DNA of 64,000 bases from CAYNHT01 sp964397485 (GTDB lineage Bacteria > Bacillota_I > Bacilli_A > RF39 > UBA660), in contig CAYNHT010000003.1 of assembly GCA_964397485.1 (NCBI GenBank), forward strand, positions 145,431 to 209,430, written 5' to 3'. The notes under the pieces are model-generated. The model worked only from the letters and a program-made list of their open reading frames with translations. It was not told the origin of the DNA and searched no databases. Positions 1-9,250 of this stretch are shown piece after piece (the stretch's first letter is position 1; each line of letters starts with the position of its first letter). A program made the position numbers and the translations under genes.

Positions 1-3
1 TAT

Positions 4-1188
4 GTGACATATAATAAAAATATAGGTAAAAAGGAAAATGAATTATTCTTAGACTTTACAATATTTACAATCCTTTATCTTATAGTAAAATTCTCACCAA
101 CAATTTTAACCAGCCATCCATTATTGATAGTTAATGTTCCATTATTTTTAGCATATATGAAAAAAAGGCATATTAGTATAATTGTAATATCTTCTTTTAT
201 AGTTGTATATTATAATTATTATTTTGATATTAATTTATTATGGTTAATAGTTGAATACGCTATATATTACTTAATTTTCTTAGGATGGTCAAAAACAAAA
301 TATAATAGATATCATTCTTTACTTCTAATGGGAATTATAAAATCTATTATTTTTCTATCATGGGTTTTAACTAGTAGTTATTTTAAAGGAGTTAATGAAA
401 TACTATTAACAAAAGCATTATTTTTAGTATTTTTATTGTATATTAGTAGTTATTTTATTTTAAAGCTTTGTAATAAAGGTGAAGAGATCTTAAAATTTCA
501 TATGACTTTAAAAGAATTAGAACAAGAAAAACAAATAAGAACATCATTATTTAAAATAACGCACGAAATAAAAAACCCAATAGCAGTGTGCAAGGGTTAT
601 CTTGATATGTTTGATGTTAATAATATTGATCACAGTAAGAAATATATACCAATATTAAGAGAAGAAATAGAAAGAACATTGATTTTATTGCAAGATTTCT
701 TGTGTATGACTAAAATTAAGATGACGAAAGACATAATAGATATAAACATGGTTTTAGAAGATGTGACAGATAATTTTATACCTATTTTAAAAGAAAATAA
801 TATTATAGGTGAATTTTCAATATCAGAAGATAGTATTTACATGTATGGTGATTATAATAGATTATCCCAAACATTTATAAATATTATAAAAAACAGCATT
901 GAAGCTGCTGATCAAAGTAAGAAGAGTATTATAAAAATATATACTAAATTACTCGATAATCACATAAAAATATATGTTGTAGATAATGGGGTTGGTATTA
1001 GTAAAGAAAATATGGAAAGAATTTGTGAACCTTTTTTCACAACTAAATGTAGAGGAACTGGGCTGGGTGTTTCCTTATCTCATGAAATAATTTCAGGTCA
1101 TAATGGTAAAATTGTATATGATTCTGAAGAAGGAGTAGGAACATCAGTAGAAATAACTTTGCCAGTAATCAAAGAAAAACGATTGTAA
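4..1188 (+). CDS. Membrane sensor histidine kinase, KinB-like; 5' end uncertain
   Basis: The first 155 or so residues are almost continuous hydrophobic segments (five or six) with very short loops, so any signal is probably sensed within the membrane. A short charged linker leads to the phosphoacceptor box THEIKNP (His about 187). The ATPase boxes follow: NIIKNSIEA (about 294), DNGVGI (about 327) and GTGLGV (about 351). There is no HAMP or PAS domain. The frame is open to the window edge and the GTG at 4 has no visible ribosome binding site, so the true start may lie outside. Many-TM kinases of this layout (KinB type) feed the Spo0 phosphorelay in Bacilli. The gpr/spoIIP genes nearby make that attractive, but it is inference. 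The gene converges on the transglutaminase-like gene. Confidence 0.85.
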   Translation: MTYNKNIGKKENELFLDFTIFTILYLIVKFSPTILTSHPLLIVNVPLFLAYMKKRHISIIVISSFIVVYYNYYFDINLLWLIVEYAIYYLIFLGWSKTKYNRYHSLLLMGIIKSIIFLSWVLTSSYFKGVNEILLTKALFLVFLLYISSYFILKLCNKGEEILKFHMTLKELEQEKQIRTSLFKITHEIKNPIAVCKGYLDMFDVNNIDHSKKYIPILREEIERTLILLQDFLCMTKIKMTKDIIDINMVLEDVTDNFIPILKENNIIGEFSISEDSIYMYGDYNRLSQTFINIIKNSIEAADQSKKSIIKIYTKLLDNHIKIYVVDNGVGISKENMERICEPFFTTKCRGTGLGVSLSHEIISGHNGKIVYDSEEGVGTSVEITLPVIKEKRL

Positions 1189-1203
1189 TATTACAATCGT
1201 TTT
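1176..1203. terminator. Bidirectional terminator between convergent genes
   Basis: A perfect 28-bp palindrome with T-runs on both outer flanks. It overlaps the kinase stop codon and reaches the stop of the opposite-strand gene, so it can end transcription from both sides. Confidence 0.75.
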
Positions 1204-2128
1204 ATCTTGCTTCACTATATACATCTTTTGAATAAATATGTTGATCATTTGGTTCTTTTTCTAATTCTTTAGTTGTAATCAAAAAGTAGTTGTGTACTAA
1301 AATTGGTTCATTAGTATCAACAATAGGATCATCCCAAGTCAAATCTAAGTGGTACCAATTGTTATCTAAATAAACTAAATTCCATACGTGATCTTTACTA
1401 GCAACTTTATAATTAGGAATACCCATTTTATTTAAGAAAACTGCCATGGCATCACTGTACCCACTACATATAGCCATCCCTTGAAGTAATGTACCAAAAG
1501 CTTTATGTGATTCGTATGTATAAGGATAATTGCTAATATTTTTTGTTATTATTTCAGCACGTTCATTATCATAATCGGTAGTATTAATTATATGATCATG
1601 AATAGCTAATATTTTATCTCTAGTAGACATATTATCTTTTATTATTGAACTATATATTTCATTAACCTTATTATTAACAGCCGATATTTCTGCTGAAGTA
1701 TAAAGTTTTTCAATTTGAATAGATATTTTGCCTAAATTATTATAGTTTATTGATAATCTATTATAACTGTTATACGGATGAACAAAATTATTCACATTTG
1801 AAAAGATATATTCATCATGAGAAATTCTTTGAATATCATCTAAACATGACTCATATTCAGTGTCACAGTAAAATGTGAACTCATCCCAGCCATTATTTAA
1901 TACAGTATAAAATATATTCAAAATATCTTCTTCACTTTTAGGAAAAAAGTTATCAGTTCGTTTGACATAATTGAAATCAAGATCTCTTTTATATTCATTT
2001 ATTTCCTGTATTACAATTTCTTTTTTATAAACATAATTAATCATAATATGATTTACTATTTCTTGTTGGTAAGTTACCGTAAATCCTAATACGATCAAAA
2101 GTAGAATCGACATCATCAGTTTTTTCAT
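1202..2128 (-). CDS. Membrane-anchored transglutaminase-like (papain-fold) protein
   Basis: A single N-terminal hydrophobic segment (about residues 4-20) anchors or exports the protein. The C-terminal half has the transglutaminase-core triad: Cys221 in AICSGYSDA, His247 in DHVWNLV, and Asp262 in HLDLTWDDP. The order and spacing fit the bacterial Transglut_core family, which includes proteases and peptide-crosslinking enzymes. About 170 residues between anchor and core have no motif I recognise. The start has a good ribosome binding site (AGGTGAT). In spore formers such proteins can act in coat crosslinking or on wall peptides. The substrate cannot be told from sequence. Confidence 0.8.
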   Translation of the reverse strand: MKKLMMSILLLIVLGFTVTYQQEIVNHIMINYVYKKEIVIQEINEYKRDLDFNYVKRTDNFFPKSEEDILNIFYTVLNNGWDEFTFYCDTEYESCLDDIQRISHDEYIFSNVNNFVHPYNSYNRLSINYNNLGKISIQIEKLYTSAEISAVNNKVNEIYSSIIKDNMSTRDKILAIHDHIINTTDYDNERAEIITKNISNYPYTYESHKAFGTLLQGMAICSGYSDAMAVFLNKMGIPNYKVASKDHVWNLVYLDNNWYHLDLTWDDPIVDTNEPILVHNYFLITTKELEKEPNDQHIYSKDVYSEAR

Positions 2129-2178
2129 AGCATCACCTATCTAAATTATATCATGGATACAAAAAAAAGAAGTAAAAA

Positions 2179-2442
2179 TTACTCCATTTCATTAACTTTT
2201 TTTGTCAGACGTGATTTATCACGTGCAGATTTGTTTTTATGTACAACACCTTTTGATGCTGCTTTATCAATCTTTTTAATTGCAACTTTTAAAGTGTCAT
2301 TAGCTTTATCTTTGTCGTTAGCACCCACTGCTTTGTCAACATTTTTAATAGCTGTACGCATGCTAGATTTATATTCATTATTATTTTCTTTCTTTTTAGC
2401 AATTACTTTAACTTTTTTTATCGCATTCTTCATATTTGGCAT
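2179..2442 (-). CDS. rpsT: 30S ribosomal protein S20
   Basis: An 87-residue, lysine-rich, all-helical protein. It has the S20 features NAIKKVKV near the start, SSMRTAIKNV in the middle, and the GVVHKNKSARDKSRL signature at the C-terminus, which contacts 16S rRNA in the body of the small subunit. A strong ribosome binding site (GGAGGTGA) precedes the ATG. It is divergent from gpr, the same rpsT/gpr neighbourhood as in Bacillus subtilis. Confidence 0.95.
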   Translation of the reverse strand: MPNMKNAIKKVKVIAKKKENNNEYKSSMRTAIKNVDKAVGANDKDKANDTLKVAIKKIDKAASKGVVHKNKSARDKSRLTKKVNEME

Positions 2443-2546
2443 AATTTCACCTCCAAGTCATTTAATACATTAATTTTAACAAAAAAAACAGAAAAAAGCA
2501 ATAAAAACTAACTTTTTTGGAAAAAATATAAAAAGAGGTGAAAAAA

Positions 2547-3584
2547 ATGAGTCATGAAATTGATTTGAAAAATTATAAAATAAGAACAGATTTAGCTATT
2601 GAAGCAATAGAACAGGTAAAAGAAGTAAAAGGAATAAAATCTAAGACTATTGATTTTGAAAATATTAAGGTGACTGATGTATATATTGATAGCGATGGAA
2701 GTGTTAAGATTGGAAAAAAAGTCGGTAATTATATAACAATTGAATTTGAAGATGTAACTGATTACGACAATAAAGAGAAACTAAAAAATATTTTTAGTGA
2801 ACAATTACAAAAAATGATAAGTAAGTTTAATCTTACAGATAATGCACTAGTTTTAGTAATTGGACTTGGGAATGATAAATCAACACCTGATGCATTAGGG
2901 CCATTAACAATTAATAATATAATTGTCACAAATCATTTATTTTTAATGGGTGGTTTGGAATCAGGATTTAAAAGAGTTTGTGCAATGTCACCAGGTGTTA
3001 TGGGACAAACCGGAATAGAAACAAGTGATTTAATTTTAAATGCGGTAAATTCTTTGAAACCTGATTTGGTACTTGTTGTAGATGCGTTAGCAAGTCAGTC
3101 TGTTGAGAGAGTTAATAAAACTATTCAAATGACAGATACTGGCATACATCCAGGAAGTGGCATTGGTAACCACCGAAAAGAAATAAGCAAAGAAATGTTA
3201 GGTATACCAGTTATTGCGATTGGAGTTCCTACAGTTGTAGATGCAGTTACAATAGTAAGCGATACATTTAATTATATGCATCGCCATTTTTCCTATACAA
3301 AGAAAAATATCAATAATCCTTTTAATAAATTAGTACCATTTAGTAATATTAATTATTTAGATAAAGAAGTAACAATTGAGCCAAATGATAAAAAAGAATT
3401 GTTAGGCATGATTGGTAGTTTAGATGATCATGAAATCAAACAATTAATATTTGAGGTTCTAACTCCGATTGGCTATAATTTGATGGTAACACCAAAGGAA
3501 GTAGACTTTATTATGATAAAATTAAGTGAAGTAATAGGTAATGGTATTAATAGAGCATTGCATGATAAGGTAAAAAATTTATAA
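2547..3584 (+). CDS. gpr: Germination protease GPR (spore SASP-degrading endopeptidase)
   Basis: GPR degrades small acid-soluble spore proteins at germination. It is made as a zymogen in the forespore and autoprocesses at an acidic site. I choose ATG 2547 rather than the in-frame GTG at 2538, because GTG lies inside the ribosome binding site AGAGGTG. With this start residues 10-17 read YKIRTDLA and 15 residues precede Leu16, matching the 15-residue propeptide of the B. megaterium enzyme. Family blocks are visible: VIGLGNDKSTPDALGP (about 110-125), the CAMSPGVMGQTG region, and the DALAS motif near 180. The length of 345 residues fits the family. spoIIP and yqxA follow, a conserved Bacilli order. 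Confidence 0.95.
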   Translation: MSHEIDLKNYKIRTDLAIEAIEQVKEVKGIKSKTIDFENIKVTDVYIDSDGSVKIGKKVGNYITIEFEDVTDYDNKEKLKNIFSEQLQKMISKFNLTDNALVLVIGLGNDKSTPDALGPLTINNIIVTNHLFLMGGLESGFKRVCAMSPGVMGQTGIETSDLILNAVNSLKPDLVLVVDALASQSVERVNKTIQMTDTGIHPGSGIGNHRKEISKEMLGIPVIAIGVPTVVDAVTIVSDTFNYMHRHFSYTKKNINNPFNKLVPFSNINYLDKEVTIEPNDKKELLGMIGSLDDHEIKQLIFEVLTPIGYNLMVTPKEVDFIMIKLSEVIGNGINRALHDKVKNL

Positions 3585-3598
3585 TCTTATTACAATGT

Positions 3599-3629
3599 GA
3601 CATATTGTGCATTCATAATAATTTATAAT
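3599..3629 (+). promoter_or_regulatory. Candidate sigma-E-like promoter for spoIIP
   Basis: GACATATT at 3599-3606 is close to the sigma-E -35 consensus. TTTATAAT at 3622-3629, 15 bp downstream, is a weaker -10. spoIIP is sigma-E-dependent in B. subtilis, which is why I looked here. The match is only partial. Confidence 0.3.
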
Positions 3630-3655
3630 ATGAATAAATTAAAGTGGGTGATAAT

Positions 3656-4663
3656 ATGAGAAAAAAATTTAACAGTAAGAAACGCAAAAAAAGTAAAATA
3701 AAATATTTACTATATTTAGTAGTTATCTATATTATTTATCAAATGATAATAGGGGTAATTACTACAGTTAAGCTAACAAACAATAATGAAGAATTTTTAA
3801 AAGCTTTAATTAAGGATTCTAATCATCACACAATATATGAAACAAACACTAAAAATATAGTTAATAGGATTGCTAACTTTTTGGCAAACGTTGATTTTAA
3901 TAACCCACTTAGCATAATAGAAAAAAGTTTTGGTTTAGATGCAAGTGCCAAAACGGATAAAGCTAGTCTTGTTTATAATGATGATTATTATGATATATCT
4001 GAATTAGAGAAAATTAGTCAGCACATAAGCGATCCATATCCAGTTGATATAAAAAATCCTAGGGTATATATATATAATTCGCATCAACTGGAAACATATA
4101 GTTCAAAGAATTTAGAAATATATAACATCAAACCAAATGTTATGATGGCGTCTTACTTATTAAAAGATAAACTTAATAAACTTGGAATACCATCTGTTGC
4201 AGAAGAGGCTAATTTGATTGAATTTATGAGAGTGAATGGATGGGCCCACAAGGATAGTTATAAAGCTAGTAGATTTTATATAATCGATACAATTAATAAA
4301 TATTCTAGTTTAGATTTACTTATTGATATACATAGAGATGCATTAACTAAAGAGGCTTCAACTGTCACAATAGGTGGGAAGAAATATGCTAAAACATTGT
4401 TTGTAGTCGGACTTGAAAATAAAAATCATAAAGAAAATTTAACTTTAACTAATAAAATAAATGATATCATTAATAAAAAATATCCAGGGCTAAGTAGGGG
4501 GGTGTTGAAAAAACAAGGTGCAGGAGTTGATGGTATTTACAATCAAGATATAAGTCCTAAGATGATTTTATTAGAAATAGGTGGTCAAGAAAATTCTATT
4601 GATGAAGTTTTAAATACAGTAGAAGCTATATCTATAGTATTGAAAGAATATCTAGGTGAATAA
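3656..4663 (+). CDS. spoIIP: Stage II sporulation protein P, peptidoglycan amidase/endopeptidase
   Basis: SpoIIP works with SpoIID and SpoIIM to thin septal peptidoglycan and drive engulfment of the forespore. This 335-residue protein has a basic N-terminus and one membrane segment (about residues 14-36), a variable linker, then the zinc-amidase-like domain. That domain shows YNSHQLETYSS (about 140), EEANLIEF, DIHRDAL (about 222), VGLENKNHKENL and LLEIGGQEN (about 305), which supply the expected His and Glu ligands. ATG 3656 is preferred over GTG 3644, which is part of the GTGGGTGAT ribosome binding site. It lies between gpr and a yqxA-like gene that begins 1 nt after its stop. Confidence 0.93.
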   Translation: MRKKFNSKKRKKSKIKYLLYLVVIYIIYQMIIGVITTVKLTNNNEEFLKALIKDSNHHTIYETNTKNIVNRIANFLANVDFNNPLSIIEKSFGLDASAKTDKASLVYNDDYYDISELEKISQHISDPYPVDIKNPRVYIYNSHQLETYSSKNLEIYNIKPNVMMASYLLKDKLNKLGIPSVAEEANLIEFMRVNGWAHKDSYKASRFYIIDTINKYSSLDLLIDIHRDALTKEASTVTIGGKKYAKTLFVVGLENKNHKENLTLTNKINDIINKKYPGLSRGVLKKQGAGVDGIYNQDISPKMILLEIGGQENSIDEVLNTVEAISIVLKEYLGE

Positions 4664-4664
4664 T

Positions 4665-5009
4665 ATGAAAAAAGAGGATAGAATTAAGTTATATAATAAT
4701 AGTTTTAAAATCTTTTTTTGGATAATGTTAATTACTTTCGTAACTCTTTATATATCACAAGCAACTGGTTATTATGAATATGAATTGCATAAAAAAGTGA
4801 TTTTAACTGAAGAAAAAATAAAACAATTTGAAAAAGATGTTGCCGATGGTAAAAATGTAAGTATTGAAAATTATTTAGAAAACACAAGTAAAAATTATAA
4901 TAATAAAACTTCTAATGCTGGATATATTCTATCTAGTACAATTGGTAAATATGTAAGAATTGGAATAGAGGAGACTTTTAAGGTATTAAATAAATTGATA
5001 GAGGGATAA
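4665..5009 (+). CDS. YqxA-like small membrane protein of the spoIIP operon
   Basis: A 114-residue protein with one N-terminal membrane segment (about residues 14-32), a charged helical middle, and a C-terminal amphipathic stretch with repeated Gly. It starts right after the spoIIP stop, and its ribosome binding site AGGTGA overlaps the spoIIP end, so translation is probably coupled. In B. subtilis the gene after spoIIP is yqxA (DUF3679), a protein of similar size and topology. Identity rests mainly on position and topology, because I see no decisive motif. GTG 4656 is in frame but lies inside the ribosome binding site. Confidence 0.6.
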   Translation: MKKEDRIKLYNNSFKIFFWIMLITFVTLYISQATGYYEYELHKKVILTEEKIKQFEKDVADGKNVSIENYLENTSKNYNNKTSNAGYILSSTIGKYVRIGIEETFKVLNKLIEG

Positions 5010-5038
5010 AACAAGAGACTTTGTTTCTTGTTTTTTTA
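5010..5038 (+). terminator. Rho-independent terminator after the gpr-spoIIP operon
   Basis: Stem AACAAGA / TCTTGTT (5010-5016 with 5026-5032) followed by a run of T. Confidence 0.75.
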
Positions 5039-5056
5039 TGTAAATTCACAAGAATA

Positions 5057-5086
5057 TTGACCTAAAAAACAAAAAAGTGATATACT
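5057..5086 (+). promoter_or_regulatory. Sigma-A promoter of pilin-headed gene 1
   Basis: -35 TTGACC (5057-5062), 18-bp spacer, -10 TATACT (5081-5086) with an extended TG element. It resembles the promoters of the other pilin-headed genes. Confidence 0.75.
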
Positions 5087-5113
5087 CTTATCATAGAATA
5101 TAGGAGTGTGTTT

Positions 5114-7924
5114 ATGAAAAAAAGTGGCTTTACCTTGATTGAATTATTAGCCGTAATAGTAATATTGGCGCTAATAGCCTTAATTACTGTTCCCTTAGTT
5201 TTAGGAATAATAGATAGTGTACAGAAGTCTTCTTATAAAGAGAGTTTAAGAAGTATATTTGACGCTACTGATCTTTACCTTGCAAGCAATGAATTTATTG
5301 AATTTCCACAAGACGGAATAAATGTGATGGATGAAAGAATTCAAATAAAAAATAAAAACTTTACAAGCGGGAAAATAGTAAAGAATGCAAGTGGTGCATT
5401 AGAATTAGACAAAGTAAGTAATGGAAAATACTGTGCTGGTGGAACATACAAAGAAATTATAATAATAGAAGGAAGTTGTGATCAGTTAGACACAACCCCA
5501 CCTACATTAGAAATAACATATAGTCTAATAACTAGTAGTTCTATTACTATTTTAGCAACTGCTGAAGATTTGGAAAGTGGAATAAATGGTTATCAATTTA
5601 GTAAAGATAATGGAGAAACATGGACAAATAAACAAATGAGTAATGTTTACAAATTTGAAAATCTTACTAATAATACAAATTACACATTTAAAGTAAGAGT
5701 GTATAACAATAATGAATTATCGACTATTTCAGATGGAATGACTATAGCAACAAATGATTTGATCTTACCTACCTATATTATCAGTTCAACCGATTGGACT
5801 GATAGTGTTGTCGTAACGATTAATTTTCCAGAAAGGCAAACGGGATATATATATGAGTATAGTTTGGATAATGCAGTAACTTGGCAATTATTGGAGTCAC
5901 CATTAACTAAAGTGGATATTCCATTTGTACAAAACGGTAATATCATTAGTAAAATATCTGATGGTGTAAATGAAGTTGTAGGTACTACTTATTCAGTAAC
6001 TAACATAGATACTGGAGTTCCCGGTGGATATGTTGTTCCAAGTAGTATCGTATCTGTAAATCAAGATATAAATCTGACTTTATATGGCAATAACAACCTA
6101 ATTCCAGATGGTAGTTTCGAAATGGGGATAAAATACAACCCTTATAGCATGGTATCAAGGGGGATTACAGAAATCGTATCTAGCGAATCTTATGATGGAA
6201 ATTACAGTTTAAGGCATGAATCAACGGCAAATGATAGTTATCTGTATTACTATACTTCAAGTAAAGCGGTTTTATCGGAAGTTAATGGTGGAGAAAAAAT
6301 AAAGTTAACTGTATGGGCAAAAGCAGAACAAGAGAACGTAGCAGGTCAACTATATTTGTTTTATCTTGATGAAAACTATAATTACACTACATATGGGTTA
6401 ACTAGTAAAGTTATATCAATAGGAACTGAATGGCAACAGTATGAACTTGTTGGTACAGTGCCAGCAGGTGCACTTTATTTGAGTGCAAGGCTTGACAATG
6501 ACACTCCAGGTAGTGTCGTGTATTGGGATTCATGGAATGTATATGAAGATACTGGAATGTCAAATATAAAGCGCGTTCAAAAACCAGATGGTACATGGGT
6601 TAATGGCTCAACTACTAATTACACAGTAACGGATAATGGCGTATATAGTTTTGTAGTTGAAGACGAAGCAGGAAATCAAAATACCATCTCCTACGAGGTT
6701 ACTAATATAGATAGAACACTGGCTGCTGCTCCAAGTATAAGTGATGGTATGATTCCGATAACTTGGAATGGAACAAAATGGGTTAAAGCAAATACGATGA
6801 AAGAATGGTACAATTATAATAACCAACAATGGGCTAACATGGCACTAGTAACAAGTTCTAGTAGAAATACCTATAAAAATGCTAATCCGGGAGTAGAGGT
6901 TGAAGAAAATGATATCCTAGCTTACTTTGTATGGATACCTAGATATAAATACCAACTATTTAATGTAGAGTCTTCGCTGATTCCTGTTCAAAAAATCAAT
7001 ATTGCATTTGAAAATAATAGTGCAGAAAAATCAACTGGGACAACAAACGGGCAATGGTTAACACACCCAGCATTTACATTTGATGGTAAAGAATTAAATG
7101 GATTATGGGTTGGTAAATTTGAAACAACAGGTGATGCCGTCACTCCAACAATCAAACCAAATATTAGATCTTTGACTAATCAAGATATGAGTGCACAGTT
7201 CACTACTGTCAAGTTATTTAGCACAAGCACGTATGGTGGATCTATTTCTCTAGATAGTCACATGATAAAGAACACTGAATGGGGAGCTATTGCTTATTTA
7301 TCACAATCAGATTATGGTAAGTATGGTAATCCAATATATACAGGTGTTGCAGGATTAGAAAAAGAGATTTACATCAATAATGTAAACAGTGATATAAATA
7401 CAGGTAATGGACCTGGTGTAACAGGCTGTGCTGGTGATACTGTTAATGCTGCCATGATTAGAAGTGTTACATGTCCTACTTTAAACCAATATCATACAAG
7501 CCAAGGTGTAAAAGCTAGTACAACCGGAAATATTTATGGAATATATGATATGAATGGTGGTTCTTGGGAAAAATCAATGAGTGTTATGTATAATCCTGAT
7601 ACAATTACACTTAATGTTTCTAATTCCGGTTTCGAACAAGTTGTTATTGATTCATCAAACATGAATAAATATTTAAATAAGTATACGTATGGTGAAACTT
7701 ATAACGATCAAGAGGCTTACGATAGAAGAATATTAGGAGATGCAACCGGAGAGATTAGAGGCTGGAATGGTGATGAAGCTAGTTTTGTCGGTTCTGCGAG
7801 TTCGTGGTTTACCCGTAGTGGAAACTACAACAATGGCGAAGGGGCTGGAATATTCCTCTTTAACAGGGGCAACGGTGCTGCATATACTTACACCACTTTT
7901 AGAACTGTTATTTCAGTTGAATAG
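5114..7924 (+). CDS. Pilin-headed multidomain adhesin 1 (prepilin signal, FnIII, CBM, FGE/C-lectin-like)
   Basis: The N-terminus KKSGFTLIELLAVIVILA is a class III (type IV prepilin) signal, cut between Gly and Phe, with Glu5 present. The pilin module ends with a probable disulfide (Cys107-Cys122). Next come a fibronectin III-like domain (about 127-215), an Ig-like segment (about 218-300) and a CBM4/9-like jelly-roll (about 310-480, with the NNLIPDGSFE start typical of that fold). The C-terminal 400 residues are related to FGE-sulfatase/C-type-lectin folds, with HPAFTFDG, NTEWGAIAYLS and ASTTGNIYGIYDMNGG. ATG 5114 is chosen over GTG 5108 because AGGAG at 5102-5106 spaces correctly. A surface or pilus-tip adhesin is the likely role. 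No assembly gene is nearby. The pilin module is closest to the gene at 63664. Confidence 0.85.
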   Translation: MKKSGFTLIELLAVIVILALIALITVPLVLGIIDSVQKSSYKESLRSIFDATDLYLASNEFIEFPQDGINVMDERIQIKNKNFTSGKIVKNASGALELDKVSNGKYCAGGTYKEIIIIEGSCDQLDTTPPTLEITYSLITSSSITILATAEDLESGINGYQFSKDNGETWTNKQMSNVYKFENLTNNTNYTFKVRVYNNNELSTISDGMTIATNDLILPTYIISSTDWTDSVVVTINFPERQTGYIYEYSLDNAVTWQLLESPLTKVDIPFVQNGNIISKISDGVNEVVGTTYSVTNIDTGVPGGYVVPSSIVSVNQDINLTLYGNNNLIPDGSFEMGIKYNPYSMVSRGITEIVSSESYDGNYSLRHESTANDSYLYYYTSSKAVLSEVNGGEKIKLTVWAKAEQENVAGQLYLFYLDENYNYTTYGLTSKVISIGTEWQQYELVGTVPAGALYLSARLDNDTPGSVVYWDSWNVYEDTGMSNIKRVQKPDGTWVNGSTTNYTVTDNGVYSFVVEDEAGNQNTISYEVTNIDRTLAAAPSISDGMIPITWNGTKWVKANTMKEWYNYNNQQWANMALVTSSSRNTYKNANPGVEVEENDILAYFVWIPRYKYQLFNVESSLIPVQKINIAFENNSAEKSTGTTNGQWLTHPAFTFDGKELNGLWVGKFETTGDAVTPTIKPNIRSLTNQDMSAQFTTVKLFSTSTYGGSISLDSHMIKNTEWGAIAYLSQSDYGKYGNPIYTGVAGLEKEIYINNVNSDINTGNGPGVTGCAGDTVNAAMIRSVTCPTLNQYHTSQGVKASTTGNIYGIYDMNGGSWEKSMSVMYNPDTITLNVSNSGFEQVVIDSSNMNKYLNKYTYGETYNDQEAYDRRILGDATGEIRGWNGDEASFVGSASSWFTRSGNYNNGEGAGIFLFNRGNGAAYTYTTFRTVISVE

Positions 7925-7935
7925 AGATAAAAAAT

Positions 7936-7966
7936 AAAAAGATATTTTATCAAAATATCTTTTTTT
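7936..7966 (+). terminator. Terminator after pilin-headed gene 1
   Basis: 13-bp perfect stem (7936-7948 with 7952-7964), 3-nt loop, T-run. The nfo -10 box TATAAT (7973-7978) follows directly. Confidence 0.8.
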
Positions 7967-8000
7967 ATATGGTATAATAAATATAGAAAAGAGGTATATA

Positions 8001-8912
8001 ATGAAAGAATTAATTATAGGATCGCATGTTTCTTTTAAGAAGAATGATCAATTAATAGGAAGTGTTAAAGAAGCACTTAAATATAATTCAAATACTTTTA
8101 TGTTTTATACTGGAGCACCACAAAATACTAACCGTGCAATTATAGATAATAAAATATGCCAGGAAGCTTGGGATATGATGAAGGAAAATGGTATAGACAT
8201 TAATAATGTAGTGGTTCATGCTCCATATATTATTAATTTAGCCAACAATGGAATTAATTATGAATTTGCTATTAACTTCTTAAAAGAAGAAATTAGAAGA
8301 ACAGAACAATTGGGTATAAAAAACTTAGTATTACATCCTGGTAGTCATGTTAGCTTAGGAACTGAAAAAGGCATTGAAAATATAATCAATGGCCTTAATA
8401 TGATAATAGATGGTAAAACTAATGTAAACATATGTCTAGAAACTATGGCTGGTAAGGGTAGTGAGATAGGTTCTTCATTTGAAGAAATAAGAACTATTAT
8501 TGATGGTGTTAAATATAACGATAAAATTAAGGTTTGTTTAGATACGTGTCATATTAATGATGCAGGGTATGATATAAGCGATTTTGATGCCATATTAGAT
8601 GAGTTTGATAATATAATAGGGTTAGACAAATTGGCCTGTATCCACGTCAACGACAGTAAAAATGATAAAGGCGCTCATAAAGACCGACACGAAAATTTTG
8701 GTTTTGGAACATTGGGATTTGATAATTTAATAAATATAGTATATAATCCTCGAATTGCAAATATACCTAAAATATTAGAAACTCCTTATGTTAGTGCAGA
8801 CGAAAATAGTAAAGAAAGATTATACCCACCTTACAAATTAGAAATAGAAATGATTAGAAATAAAAAAATTAATCATAATTTAATAGATGATATTAGAAAT
8901 TACTATAAATAA
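8001..8912 (+). CDS. nfo: Endonuclease IV (AP endonuclease)
   Basis: A TIM-barrel, trinuclear-zinc enzyme that cuts DNA 5' of abasic sites. The 303-residue length is slightly above the usual 280-300. Metal-ligand motifs run in order: GSHVSF (His8 region), HAPYIINLANN (about 73), HPGSHVSLG (about 112), CLETMAGKG (about 147), CLDTCHINDAG (about 181), HVNDSKNDKGAHKDRHENFG (about 215-234) and ETPY near the end. The ribosome binding site GAGGT and a TATAAT box just upstream give it its own promoter. Its last 10 bp overlap the convergent yqfT-like gene. nfo next to yqfT is a Bacilli arrangement, and in B. subtilis nfo protects spore DNA. Confidence 0.95.
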   Translation: MKELIIGSHVSFKKNDQLIGSVKEALKYNSNTFMFYTGAPQNTNRAIIDNKICQEAWDMMKENGIDINNVVVHAPYIINLANNGINYEFAINFLKEEIRRTEQLGIKNLVLHPGSHVSLGTEKGIENIINGLNMIIDGKTNVNICLETMAGKGSEIGSSFEEIRTIIDGVKYNDKIKVCLDTCHINDAGYDISDFDAILDEFDNIIGLDKLACIHVNDSKNDKGAHKDRHENFGFGTLGFDNLINIVYNPRIANIPKILETPYVSADENSKERLYPPYKLEIEMIRNKKINHNLIDDIRNYYK

Positions 8913-9166
8913 TCTTTATACTTATCTTTAAAATAAATATATAACTGTTCTATCTTGCTATACGTAAGTGGATCTATCTCATTTCGTACATTGTCCAAAA
9001 TTCCCCGTGGATTTCCGTATAAGATAGTACGCCAATCGCTTTTTATGTGATTATAAAGTATTTCAATTTCGTTATTTTTTAATACTATACCATACTGTCT
9101 AGCAAAATCATCAATATCTTTAAAAGTCATTCTACTTATATACTGCTTTATTAACATCTCTGTCAT
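8903..9166 (-). CDS. YqfT-like small protein (DUF2624)
   Basis: An 87-residue, soluble, helical protein without Cys or a signal. The segment MTFKDIDDFARQYGIVL and the C-terminal SKIEQLYIYFKDKY resemble YqfT of B. subtilis, which also lies beside nfo. The start has a clear AGAGGTGATA ribosome binding site. The 3' end overlaps nfo tail to tail by 10 bp with no terminator between them. Function is unknown. The call rests on weak pattern similarity plus synteny. Confidence 0.6.
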   Translation of the reverse strand: MTEMLIKQYISRMTFKDIDDFARQYGIVLKNNEIEILYNHIKSDWRTILYGNPRGILDNVRNEIDPLTYSKIEQLYIYFKDKYKDYL

Positions 9167-9250
9167 GTTATCACCTCTAGAAAATTATATGTGACTTTTT
9201 AAGAATAATGTTTAGTAATAAAAATAAAATATAAAAGAGAGGATGATGTT

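Noticed and set aside
2153..2473. Plus-strand ORF of 106 codons over rpsT
   Set aside because: It is the antisense shadow of the S20 gene; no ribosome binding site, and the opposite strand is a clear ribosomal protein.
9178..9250. Regulatory RNA between the yqfT-like gene and sodA
   Set aside because: The 70 bp hold only AT-rich sequence with divergent start sites; no stable hairpin or known motif.
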